Source: Colwellia_A sp041890515
GTDB lineage: Bacteria; Pseudomonadota; Gammaproteobacteria; Enterobacterales; Alteromonadaceae
Assembly: GCA_041890515.1 (NCBI GenBank)
Contig: JASDWX010000016.1
Span: forward strand, 1 to 64,000
Reading direction: 5' to 3'
DNA: 64,000 nt
Shown here: piece after piece, positions 1 to 8,049 of the stretch
Numbering within the stretch: position 1 is the stretch's first letter
How the letters are laid out: every line of letters begins with the position of its first letter
Notes under the pieces: model-generated
Database searches by the model: none
What the model saw: only the letters and a program-made list of their open reading frames with translations
Told to the model about the DNA's origin: nothing
Made by a program: the position numbers and the translations under genes

Positions 1-711
1 CGGATCAATAGTGCGAACGAAGATGCGGCAGGGTTACAACTTTCTAACCGTTTAACTTCACAAATTAATGGTTTAAACCAAGCAACACGTAATGCTAATG
101 ATGGCATATCGTTATCGCAAACTGCTGAAGGTGCATTAGATGAATATACTAATGCGTTACAACGCATGAGAACATTGTCTGTACAATCAGCGAATGGCTC
201 GAATAGTATTAATGATAGATTGGCATTAGACTCTGAGTTTCAAGAGCTTGCAAGCGAGCTGACGAGAATTTCTGACCAGGCGAGTTTTGCTGGTGAGAAC
301 TTATTGAATGGTGATTATGTAGGTAAAGACTTTCAAATTGGTGCCGATGGCGGCCAAACTATCCGTTTATCCATACCGCAAGATTTTGCCGCTTCAGCTA
401 TTATAAGTTCACCAGATGTAACTACAGCCGCTCAAGCATCGACAGCCATTGGTAAAATTGATGATGCATTGGGAACAGTTAGTAGTACACGAGCAGATCT
501 AGGTGCAAAACAAAATCGCTTTAGTTCAATTATTCGAAGCAATGATAACACCGCGCAAAATCTATCAGCTTCACGTTCACGTGTAATGGACACCGATTAT
601 GCAGTAGAAAGTGCATCACTAGCTAAAAATTCAGTGCTGCAACAAGCATCGAGCTCAATGCTTGCCCAAGCAAATCAACAGCCCCAAATTGCTTTGTCGT
701 TATTGCAATAA
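1..711 (+). CDS. flagellin, 5' end cut by window edge
   Basis: Structural subunit of the flagellar filament, exported through the flagellar type III apparatus and assembled under the FliD cap. The frame is open from base 1, so the true start lies upstream. The visible N-terminal part (RINSANEDAAGLQLSNRL) is the conserved D0/D1 helix, and the C-terminal D1/D0 helix ends in QANQQPQIALSLLQ. The central part is short, so this is a compact flagellin of about 270 residues without large D2/D3 domains. It is a close paralog of the next gene and is followed by a strong terminator. Flagellin identity is certain; which of the species' flagellins it is cannot be told. Confidence 0.95.
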   Translation, partial: RINSANEDAAGLQLSNRLTSQINGLNQATRNANDGISLSQTAEGALDEYTNALQRMRTLSVQSANGSNSINDRLALDSEFQELASELTRISDQASFAGENLLNGDYVGKDFQIGADGGQTIRLSIPQDFAASAIISSPDVTTAAQASTAIGKIDDALGTVSSTRADLGAKQNRFSSIIRSNDNTAQNLSASRSRVMDTDYAVESASLAKNSVLQQASSSMLAQANQQPQIALSLLQ

Positions 712-733
712 GGTTAGTATCAATAATAAACTT

Positions 734-762
734 AAAAAAGCTCTTACGAAGAGCTTTTTTTT
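734..762 (+). terminator. Rho-independent terminator after first flagellin
   Basis: A 12-bp perfect inverted repeat (AAAAAAGCTCTT, loop ACG, AAGAGCTTTTTT) runs into a T-tract 22 bases after the flagellin stop. This implies the two flagellin genes are transcribed separately. Confidence 0.9.
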
Positions 763-922
763 CGACCTTTTTTTAATATAAATTCAAGATTATCTTACTT
801 TTTGGTATGATTTTTTAATTCTTAAGTAAAAAACATTAACAAAAATCCCATAAAATCAGTGGGTTGTTTTTTTTTGCGTGTTATTTACAAAATAAATGTA
901 AAGTTATTTGTAATGTGTCCGA

Positions 923-951
923 TAAAGTTTGTAGGAAGCATTGACCAATAC
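923..951 (+). promoter_or_regulatory. candidate sigma-28 (FliA) promoter of second flagellin
   Basis: TAAAGTTT at 923-930 matches the FliA -35 consensus exactly. The following ACCAATAC (944-951) matches the -10 consensus GCCGATAA in 5 of 8 positions, but the spacer is about 2 bp longer than usual. It lies about 60-85 bp before the flagellin start. Flagellin genes are classical sigma-28 targets and fliA is in this window. The -35 half is convincing, the -10 half weak. Confidence 0.45.
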
Positions 952-1008
952 GTTTAATTGCTTCGTCTTATAATTTTTTTATAGGGTGTAATGCCCAGGA
1001 GTATTAAA

Positions 1009-1827
1009 ATGGCTTTAGTAGTTAATAGTAATGTTCAATCATTGAATTCTCAACGTCAGTTGTCTGGCGCAACTAATGATCTAGCGGGTAATTTCGAGCG
1101 TTTATCCTCAGGTAAAAGAATTAATAGCGCTAAAGATGATGCCGCGGGTCTGCAAATTTCTAGCCGTTTAACATCACAAATTAATGGCTTGAATCAAGCG
1201 TCTCGAAACGCAAACGATGGTATTTCATTAGCGCAAACTGCCGAAGGCGCGTTAGATGAATATACGAATAACCTTCAACGTATGCGTACGTTAGCGGTTC
1301 AATCAGCGAATGGGTCAAATAGTGATGCAGATAGAACTGCGATTGATTCCGAATTTAGTGAATTAGAGCTTGAGTTAACACGTATCTCAGAACAAACAAC
1401 TTTTGCGGGTGAAAATCTTCTGGATGCTACGTTTACGTCTAAAGATTTTCAGGTAGGTGCAGATGGTGGTCAAAAAATTACTGTTTCTATTGGACAAAAC
1501 TTTAACGCTTCAGCCATTCTAAGTGGAGCAGCAACAGTAACATCAGCTGCCGGAGCTTCAACAGCTATAGCACAAGTTGATGCCGCTTTAGTTCTTGTTA
1601 ATACGACTCGTGCCGATTTAGGTGCAAAACAAAATCGTTTTTCATCGGTCATTCGTAGTAATGATAATACCGCACAAAATCTTAGCGCTTCACGTTCCCG
1701 TGTACTAGACACTGACTATGCAGCAGAAAGTGCCGCATTAGCTAAAAGTTCAGTATTACAACAGGCATCAAGTTCGATGCTTGCACAAGCAAACCAGCAG
1801 CCCCAAATAGCCTTGTCATTATTATAG
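1009..1827 (+). CDS. flagellin
   Basis: Complete flagellin of 272 residues. The start is placed at the ATG giving MALVVNSNVQSLNSQRQ, the universal flagellin N-terminus, preceded by AGGAG at 997-1001; an upstream in-frame ATG at 991 lies before this ribosome binding site. Conserved D0/D1 helices occupy about residues 1-140 and 185-272, with a short variable centre between them. The C-terminus is QANQQPQIALSLL, one residue shorter than the neighbouring paralog. The centre is rich in Ser/Thr, as expected of a subunit that could carry O-linked nonulosonate made by the sugar cluster downstream. It is flanked by its own candidate sigma-28 promoter and terminator, so it is probably monocistronic. 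Confidence 0.96.
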   Translation: MALVVNSNVQSLNSQRQLSGATNDLAGNFERLSSGKRINSAKDDAAGLQISSRLTSQINGLNQASRNANDGISLAQTAEGALDEYTNNLQRMRTLAVQSANGSNSDADRTAIDSEFSELELELTRISEQTTFAGENLLDATFTSKDFQVGADGGQKITVSIGQNFNASAILSGAATVTSAAGASTAIAQVDAALVLVNTTRADLGAKQNRFSSVIRSNDNTAQNLSASRSRVLDTDYAAESAALAKSSVLQQASSSMLAQANQQPQIALSLL

Positions 1828-1851
1828 ACGTTGATTTTGTAGCAACAAAAT

Positions 1852-1886
1852 AATGGCACTCAAGTTTTGAGTGTCATTTTGGTTTT
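1852..1886 (+). terminator. Rho-independent terminator after second flagellin
   Basis: A 12-bp stem (AATGGCACTCAA / TTGAGTGTCATT, one G-U pair, 3-base loop) is followed by TTGGTTTTT. It begins 24 bases after the flagellin stop and separates it from flaG. Confidence 0.85.
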
Positions 1887-1912
1887 TAGTAATAAATGTT
1901 TGGAGGTGTGAG

Positions 1913-2395
1913 ATGTCAATAAATGCATTTATAAACAATCAGTTAATATCTATTGATGATTTGACTTTATCCAGTAATGCTTCTAAGCAACAAATAGATG
2001 CTGTTGATAAAAAGTTGACTAATGGTGTTGCACTAGAAAAGATAACGGCAGTTGAAGTCAAAAAGTCTGAAGAGTTGTCAAAGAAAACACAGATTAATCA
2101 AGAGGAGCTAACTGAAGATAAAAAGGCTGAAGAAAAAAAAGCTTTAGATCAATCGGTTAATGTTTCTGATGCAATGAAAACAATTTCAGAATTTATTAAT
2201 ATGCCCGTTCGTACGGTAAACTTTACGCAAGATGATGGCTCTGAAAAAACAGTGATTAAAATTTTTGATTCTGAAAGTAATGAATTAATTAAACAATTCC
2301 CATCAGAAGAGATCCTCTCAATTGCCCAACGCATAATTGACTTGCAACAAGATATAAGTCAAAAAACTGGTATACTTCTTGATGAGAATATCTAA
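1913..2395 (+). CDS. flaG: FlaG family flagellar protein
   Basis: Protein of 160 residues. The start is set at the ATG giving MSINAFINN, 6 bases after GGAGG (1902-1906); an earlier in-frame ATG overlaps the upstream terminator. The N-terminal half is a low-complexity Lys/Glu-rich linker. The C-terminal 75 residues hold the FlaG domain (KTISEFINMPVRTVNF, then IFDSESNELIKQFPSEEIL, ending in a helix). FlaG proteins sit beside flagellin and fliD in polar flagellates and affect filament length, but their biochemical role is unresolved. It is the first gene of a likely flaG-fliD-fliS-fliT-like run. Confidence 0.9.
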   Translation: MSINAFINNQLISIDDLTLSSNASKQQIDAVDKKLTNGVALEKITAVEVKKSEELSKKTQINQEELTEDKKAEEKKALDQSVNVSDAMKTISEFINMPVRTVNFTQDDGSEKTVIKIFDSESNELIKQFPSEEILSIAQRIIDLQQDISQKTGILLDENI

Positions 2396-2442
2396 TTAAT
2401 CCTCTTTTTACTTAGAGGGAAATGTTTTGAGGTAACAGCGTT

Positions 2443-3805
2443 ATGAATATTACACAAGCTGGTATAGGCTCAGGCTTAGATTTAGAAGCACTCATTGAAG
2501 CTTTCGTAACAGCAGAATCTGTTCCAACAGAAATACGTTTACAAGAAAAAGAAGATCGTGTTAAAACTGAACTGTCGGGTATTGGCAGTTTTAAATCTGC
2601 GTTATCNNNNNNNNNNTACTTTTCAAGATGTAGCAGAAAAGCTTGCATCAGTAGACGATTTATATAAGCAAACGGTGGATGTGAGCAATGAAGATATTTC
2701 AGTGTCAACAAACGGTTCTGCTACTAATGGCTCGTTTTCCATTGACGTTATTCAACTCGCTGAAGCGACTCGAAGACAGACTGCCGATTTTACTGACTCA
2801 GAAACAGTGGTTGGTGCGGGCTCTTTAACCTTTACGTCAGCGAATGGTGATACTTTTGATGTTGCTATTGATGATACAGATGACCTTTCAGCAATCCGTG
2901 ATAAAATCAATGAGCAGTCAACAAATTTCGGTGTTAATGTCACCTTAGTTAACCACGATGGTGGTACTTACCTAAGTTATAGCTCCACAGAGACGGGTAC
3001 AGAAAATGCGCTAACCGTTTCAACAGCCGATACGGCTTTAGACTCATTAGCAGCTACGACAGTAACGAATGCAGCTCAAAATGGAATTATTGAAATTGAT
3101 GGTAATGTAGTCACTAGTTCATCGAATGAATTTAAAAATAGCATTGAAGATGTCACTATTGTCGCTAACCAAGTAACCGCCTCAGGTGCTGCGACCTTAA
3201 ATATTTCTCAAGATACAAGCGTTGCGTCTACATTAATAAATGAATTTGTTGCTGGTTATAATGCCATGGTAGAAAACCTCATTGGCTTAGGTGCCCCAGT
3301 GCAAGGGCGTTTAGCCTTTGATCCTGATGTTAGGTCAATGAAAAGTCAACTAAGTAATATTGTTACCAATACAGTTTCTTCGATTACTGGAGATTTGAAC
3401 TCTCTTGGTAGCATGGGGATTCTGGTCAATCGAGAAGGAAAACTAGAAATATCTGTAGCAGGCATAGGTACAATGGATTCAGGTGCCGATCAGCTAAAGA
3501 ATGCAATTACAAATAATCTTGACGAAGTTGGAGCAGTTTTTGCAGGTACAGGTGGAGTAGTCAGTCAAATTACCGATTTAATCGATAGTTACAATGATTC
3601 TGACGGTTCTTTGACACAAAGACAAACAGCACTAAATCTTGATTTGACAGGAATAAGTGAAGACTACGAAACACTAGAAGCAAGATTAAGAGACTACGAA
3701 AATACATTGCGTAGTCGGTTTTCTTTTCTTGATTCCACGGTCGCACAATTTAATGCAACGTCTTCTTTTTTAACTTCCGCATTAGCACCGGTAGAGAAAG
3801 ATTAA
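2443..3805 (+). CDS. fliD: flagellar hook-associated protein 2 (filament cap), interrupted by an assembly gap
   Basis: Filament-capping protein that guides flagellin folding at the growing tip. The N-terminus (MNITQAGIGSGLDLEALIEAFV) and C-terminal coiled region (YETLEARLRDYENTLRSRFSFLDSTVAQFN) are typical FliD ends. Ten N at 2607-2616 break the frame: the 5' part is in frame 1 and the 3' part in frame 2. Deleting the N run joins TC to TACTTT and gives SALSTFQDVAEKL in one frame, the sequence expected at this point. The protein would then be 450 residues, a normal FliD length. The break is therefore most likely an assembly artefact, not a mutation. GAGG at 2429-2432 serves the start. Confidence 0.92.
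2607..2616. other. assembly gap (10 N) inside fliD
   Basis: Ten consecutive N. The flanking reading frames rejoin perfectly if no bases, or a multiple of three bases, are missing. Confidence 0.98.
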
Positions 3806-3841
3806 CTAGCGGCCTCTACTTAAATAACGTAGGAGAGATTT

Positions 3842-4276
3842 ATGAGACAGAATTTAAAAGCATATAAAAAAGTTGATATTGAAAGTAGCATCATGAGTTC
3901 AGGCCCGCATCAAATTATTGTAATGATGTTTGATGGAGCATTACAAAGTCTTGCCGTAGCAAGAGGGGCTATGGAAAGAAAAGATTTTGAACTGAAATCA
4001 GAAAGTATCTCAAAGTTTGTGAATATTCTCTCAGCATTAAGGAATTCTCTTGATTTTGATGCAGAACCTGAAATATCACAGCGCTTTGATGAGTTATACG
4101 TTTATTGTATTGATGTGATTAATGATGTCAGTTTATCGTTGAACGTTGAACGTTTTGAGGAAGTTATTCAATTACTCAAACCATTAAGAAATGCTTGGTT
4201 TGAAATGCCTGAAACATCAAAGCAAGAAGGTCATGATTTACTAAAAGAAAAAAATAAATTAGCACAAGGCGCTTAA
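3842..4276 (+). CDS. fliS: flagellar export chaperone FliS
   Basis: Cytoplasmic chaperone that binds the disordered C-terminus of flagellin and prevents premature polymerisation before export. It has 144 residues, close to the family norm. The N-terminal part includes AYKKVDIESSIMSSGPHQIIVMMFDGAL, matching the conserved FliS start, and the rest is predicted all-helical. AGGAG at 3831-3835 lies 6 bases before the ATG. It follows fliD by 36 bases, the usual fliD-fliS order. The next gene begins almost immediately after its stop, so the two are probably co-translated. Confidence 0.93.
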   Translation: MRQNLKAYKKVDIESSIMSSGPHQIIVMMFDGALQSLAVARGAMERKDFELKSESISKFVNILSALRNSLDFDAEPEISQRFDELYVYCIDVINDVSLSLNVERFEEVIQLLKPLRNAWFEMPETSKQEGHDLLKEKNKLAQGA

Positions 4277-4278
4277 CT

Positions 4279-4608
4279 TTGCTAATTGAGCAGCTATTTA
4301 TAAAAAGTAATGAGCTTTCAACTAAGGTTGAACAATTACTTAAAAGTGAAAGTGAATCAGAATGTGAGTCGTTGTTAGTTCAGCGGCAATCATTGCTTGA
4401 ACAATTAGCTGAAAATGTTGCAAAGTCAACTGACGATGACCCTTCGAGTGAGTTATTATCTCAATACTATGAGTTTTTAAAAAGTGTTCAAAAAAGAGAT
4501 GCTTTATCTATTGCATTTGCACTGAAACAAAGTAAAAATCTGCTTGTTGCCTCTACAAAGCAAGCTAAAAGTAAAAAAGCAATTAAAGCCTATCAAAAAG
4601 TACTGTAA
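4279..4608 (+). CDS. small helical protein after fliS, FliT-like chaperone
   Basis: Protein of 109 residues beginning at a TTG codon 2 bases after the fliS stop, with AAGGCG at 4266-4271 as a plausible ribosome binding site. It is highly charged and almost entirely helical (LLKSESESECESLLVQRQSL), with a Lys-rich C-terminus. Size and position directly after fliS match FliT, the chaperone of the FliD cap, whose sequence is poorly conserved. I see no diagnostic motif, so FliT function rests on context. There is no ATG alternative near the 5' end. Confidence 0.65.
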   Translation: MLIEQLFIKSNELSTKVEQLLKSESESECESLLVQRQSLLEQLAENVAKSTDDDPSSELLSQYYEFLKSVQKRDALSIAFALKQSKNLLVASTKQAKSKKAIKAYQKVL

Positions 4609-4665
4609 TAAATATTTTTTTGTTTAATATCTAATTGTATTAGAAAGTATTAATGGACGGTATGA

Positions 4666-5652
4666 ATGAGAAATAAAACGGTACTTGTTACAGGAGCAGA
4701 CGGCTTTATAGGCTCTCACCTAGTCGAATTACTCGTGGCTAAAGGCTATAAAGTAAAAGCTTTAGCGCAATATAATTCATTTAATCATTGGGGGTGGTTG
4801 GAAGACATCAGCTGCAAAGATCGAATAGAGATCGTTTGTGGTGATATTAGAGATCCTCACTTTTGCCGTCATATAACACAAAATGTGGATATAATTTTTC
4901 ACTTAGCTGCACTTATTGCCATTCCATATTCTTATATCGCACCGGAGTCTTACGTTTCAACAAATGTAACGGGTACGCTAAATATATGCCAAGCCGCGCT
5001 AGATAATAATGTGAGTAGAATTATTCACACATCAACAAGTGAAGTCTATGGTACAGCACAATACGTACCTATTGATGAAAAACACCCTCTCCAAGCGCAA
5101 TCACCTTACAGCGCCTCTAAGATTGGAGCCGATTCAATGGCAATGAGTTATTTTAATGCCTTCGATTTACCTTTGACTATTGCGCGACCTTTTAATACAT
5201 ATGGTCCGCGGCAATCAGCCCGAGCAGTCATCCCTACAATTATTAGTCAGATAGCGAATGGTGAAAAGCAGATTAAACTCGGTGATGTTAGCCCAACACG
5301 TGATTTTAATTATGTAGAAGACACATGTCGTGGGTTTCTTGCTTTAGCAGAACATGAATCATGTGTTGGAGAAACTATTAATATAGGTTCAAACTATGAA
5401 ATAAGTGTTGGAGATACTTTGCGCTTAATTAAAGAAATTATGGGGAGTGATGTTGAGTTTATTCTAGATGAACAACGAATACGCCCTGAAAAGTCAGAAG
5501 TGAATCGTTTATGGTGTGACAATGCAAAAATGAATAAATTGACAAATTTTACGTCTCAATATGATTTGAAAACTGGATTAACTAAAACGATTGATTGGTT
5601 TATTAACCCTGAACATTTGAAAAAATATAAACACAATATTTATAACGTATAG
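4666..5652 (+). CDS. legB: NAD-dependent nucleotide-sugar 4,6-dehydratase, LegB type
   Basis: Extended short-chain dehydrogenase of 328 residues. It has the Rossmann motif VTGADGFIGSHL (residues 8-19), a TSTSEVYG substrate-binding strand and the catalytic YSASK (Tyr-x-x-x-Lys). FNTYGPRQSARAVIPTII and the early FNHWGWLED resemble LegB, the GDP-GlcNAc 4,6-dehydratase that starts CMP-legionaminic acid synthesis. It heads a five-gene + strand cluster and is followed after 23 bases by the neuC-like gene. In characterised pathways an aminotransferase and an acetyltransferase act between these two steps, and their genes are missing here. The start is ATG 4666; another ATG at 4662 is out of frame. 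Specificity for GDP- rather than UDP-GlcNAc is inferred from ptmE nearby. Confidence 0.85.
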   Translation: MRNKTVLVTGADGFIGSHLVELLVAKGYKVKALAQYNSFNHWGWLEDISCKDRIEIVCGDIRDPHFCRHITQNVDIIFHLAALIAIPYSYIAPESYVSTNVTGTLNICQAALDNNVSRIIHTSTSEVYGTAQYVPIDEKHPLQAQSPYSASKIGADSMAMSYFNAFDLPLTIARPFNTYGPRQSARAVIPTIISQIANGEKQIKLGDVSPTRDFNYVEDTCRGFLALAEHESCVGETINIGSNYEISVGDTLRLIKEIMGSDVEFILDEQRIRPEKSEVNRLWCDNAKMNKLTNFTSQYDLKTGLTKTIDWFINPEHLKKYKHNIYNV

Positions 5653-5675
5653 TCCGGTTCATTATCAAAGGAAAA

Positions 5676-6841
5676 ATGATGAAAAAAATTGCAGTATTTA
5701 CCGGCACACGCGCAGAGTATGGTTTGCTTTATTGGATATTAAGGGGACTTCGTGACGCTGATAATGTTGATCTGCAATTACTTGTTGGAGGTAGTCATTT
5801 ATCCCATGAATTTGGACACACCATAGATAATATTGAAAAAGACGGTTTTCTTGTTACTGAACGTTTAGATTTTTTACTTTCATCAGACTCACCACAAGCC
5901 ATCAGTAAATCTTTAGCATTAGCGGTAATTGCTGGTGCTGATTGTGTTGCAAGATTAAAGCCCGACTTATTAGTTTTATTAGGAGATAGATATGAATGTT
6001 TAGCACTTGCGCAATGTGCCATGTTAGCTAACATTCCTATCGCACATATTCATGGTGGAGAAAAGACAGAAGGTGCAGTTGATGATGTTATCAGGCATGC
6101 TATTAGCAAAATGTCTCACTTGCATTTCACAGCCACAAAGACATATCAAAATAGGGTCATCCAATTAGGAGAGCACCCAAGTAGGGTTTTTGATTATGGC
6201 GCTCCAGGGGTAGATAATATAGATAAGCTCTCGTTACTATCAAAGAAGCAATTAGCTGATGTTATAGAACTTCCTCAATTAGAGACATTTTTTTTAGTTA
6301 CTTATCACCCTGTCACATTATCTTCGAATGAAGCAAAAATTGCATTAGACAATCTATTAACCGTTTTAGCTAAATANNNNNNNNNNTTCAAGTACTCATT
6401 ACCTTTCCAAATGCTGAGTGTCAAGGGAGTAAACTGATTAATGTGCTGAAAACCTTTGTATCTAAATATTCAGAACGCGTGAAGCTATTTGAATCTATGG
6501 GGCAACTCAATTATTTATCTGCAATGAAGCATGCTTCTTTAGTCATTGGCAATTCATCAAGTGGAATAATCGAAGCACCGTCATTTCAAGTACCCACAAT
6601 TAATATAGGTGATAGGCAAAAAGGGCGTGTTTGTGCTGATTCAGTTTTTCATTGTGGAGAATCAGTTGAAGCTATTTCTAAATCGATAGAATTAGCCCTT
6701 AAACAGGAAGCTTTACATGTTGTCAATCCTTATGGAAAAGGTGGAGCTTCTGAAAAAATTGTTGAAAAGTTAATTACAGTTAATATTGATTCATTGCTTG
6801 AAAAATCTTTCTACGACATTGATATTAATGTGAACGACTAA
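5676..6841 (+). CDS. legG: nucleotide-sugar hydrolysing 2-epimerase (NeuC/LegG family), interrupted by an assembly gap
   Basis: Hydrolyses an NDP-HexNAc with inversion at C2 to release a free manno-configured sugar, the precursor for the NeuB-type synthase. The N-terminal FTGTRAEYGLLYWILRGL, the HIHGGEKTEGAVDDVIRHA segment and the C-terminal GNSSSGIIEAPSF are NeuC/WecB-family hallmarks. Ten N at 6377-6386 split it: the 5' part ends at LLTVLAKY and the 3' part resumes in another frame as VLITFPNAECQGSKL. Rejoining needs 2 bases modulo 3, so some sequence really is missing. Without the gap it would be about 385 residues, normal for the family. AAAGGA at 5667-5672 precedes two adjacent ATGs (5676, 5679). 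Confidence 0.87.
6377..6386. other. assembly gap (10 N) inside the neuC-like gene
   Basis: Ten consecutive N. Unlike the gap in fliD, simple removal does not restore the frame; the missing length must leave remainder 2 on division by three. Confidence 0.98.
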
Positions 6842-6887
6842 AATCCATTGTAATCAAAATCAATAATAAAGTGTGGTAAGGACATAT

Positions 6888-7979
6888 ATGATTTCAACAT
6901 TAATTATCGCTGAAGCAGGTGTAAATCATAATGGTAGTGAAGAGCTTGCTATAAAGTTGGTTGACGCTGCTATTGATGCCGGCGTAGATATTATTAAATT
7001 CCAAACCTTCAAGGCGGATGAGCTTGTTACCTCTGAGGCTAAGCAAGCTGATTATCAAATAAAAAATACCGAAAAAACAGAATCACAATGGTCAATGTTA
7101 AAAGGTTTAGAACTTAGTTTTGACAGCCATATGTCGATAAAAAAATATTGTGACAGTAGAAAAATTGAATATTTATCAACGGCGTTTGACTCGTTGAGCT
7201 TAAAATTTCTCACTGAAACCATGAGCCTAACTCGGCTTAAAATCCCATCGGGCGAAATCACTAACGCACCTTTTGTTCTTGAACATGCACTTACAGGTTG
7301 CGATATCATTTTATCTACAGGCATGTCTACACTTCCAGAAATTGAGTTTGCGCTTGCCGTTATTGCTTACGGGCTAATCAATAGAACTGAAAAATCAACA
7401 CCAAGTCGTGATGCTTTTTTCCAAGCATATCAATCGGAGGAAGGGAAAAAGCAACTTCAGGAAAAAGTAACTTTATTGCATTGTACTACCGAATATCCTG
7501 CACCTTTCGACCAGGTGAATTTAAAAGCTATGGATCTGATGGCAGACACTTTTGATTTACCCATAGGTTATTCAGATCATACTGCTGGTATATCGGTTTC
7601 GTTAGCTGCAGTTGCGCGTGAAGCTTGTGTGATTGAAAAACACTTTACTTTAGACCGAAATATGCAAGGGCCAGATCATAAAGCTTCAATAGAACCTGAT
7701 GAGTTAAAAACGCTGGTTACAGGGATCAGAGAGATAGAGGTCTCCTTAGGTCAATCAGTTAAAGTCGCCAGCTCTTGTGAAGAAAAAAATAAAGCGATTG
7801 CACGTAAAAGCATCATTGCCAAAAAAGAGATACGTAAAGGCGAAATGTTAACGGAAAAAAACTTGATGATAAAAAGACCAGGAACAGGAATATCCCCAAA
7901 TCAATATTATGAAATATTAGGTCGCAAAGCTGTAGATAACTTTAAGCCTGAACAGCTTATTCGAATCGAATTGGTGTAA
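6888..7979 (+). CDS. legI: N-acetylneuraminate/legionaminate synthase family protein (NeuB type)
   Basis: Condenses a 2-acetamido-mannose-type sugar with phosphoenolpyruvate to form a nine-carbon nonulosonic acid. The 363-residue protein has the NeuB TIM barrel (IIAEAGVNHNG, IIKFQTF, LLHCTTEYPAP, PIGYSDHTAGI, EKHFTLDRNMQGPDHKAS) and a C-terminal SAF antifreeze-like domain (about residues 295-360, RKSIIAKKEIRKGEML). The start is ATG 6888, five bases after TAAGGA (6877-6882); an in-frame GTG at 6873 lies before that site and is rejected. Whether the product is legionaminate, neuraminate or a related acid cannot be read from the sequence; the LegB and PtmE neighbours favour legionaminate. Confidence 0.92.
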   Translation: MISTLIIAEAGVNHNGSEELAIKLVDAAIDAGVDIIKFQTFKADELVTSEAKQADYQIKNTEKTESQWSMLKGLELSFDSHMSIKKYCDSRKIEYLSTAFDSLSLKFLTETMSLTRLKIPSGEITNAPFVLEHALTGCDIILSTGMSTLPEIEFALAVIAYGLINRTEKSTPSRDAFFQAYQSEEGKKQLQEKVTLLHCTTEYPAPFDQVNLKAMDLMADTFDLPIGYSDHTAGISVSLAAVAREACVIEKHFTLDRNMQGPDHKASIEPDELKTLVTGIREIEVSLGQSVKVASSCEEKNKAIARKSIIAKKEIRKGEMLTEKNLMIKRPGTGISPNQYYEILGRKAVDNFKPEQLIRIELV

Positions 7980-8049
7980 AGTGGTTTAATTATTGCAACT
8001 AAAGGATTAACGCTTGTATATTAGTATTGTGCTACTTGGAAGATAAGTT

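Noticed and set aside
861..877. Sigma-54 site upstream of the second flagellin
   Set aside because: GGG and GC flank a T-run with a spacer of 12 or more bases instead of ten.
2412..2711. Minus-strand open frame across the fliD gap
   Set aside because: It spans the N run, lies wholly inside fliD on the other strand and has no recognisable protein sequence.
6873..6887. GTG start for the neuB-like gene
   Set aside because: It lies before the TAAGGA ribosome binding site that fits ATG 6888 and adds residues not found in NeuB proteins.
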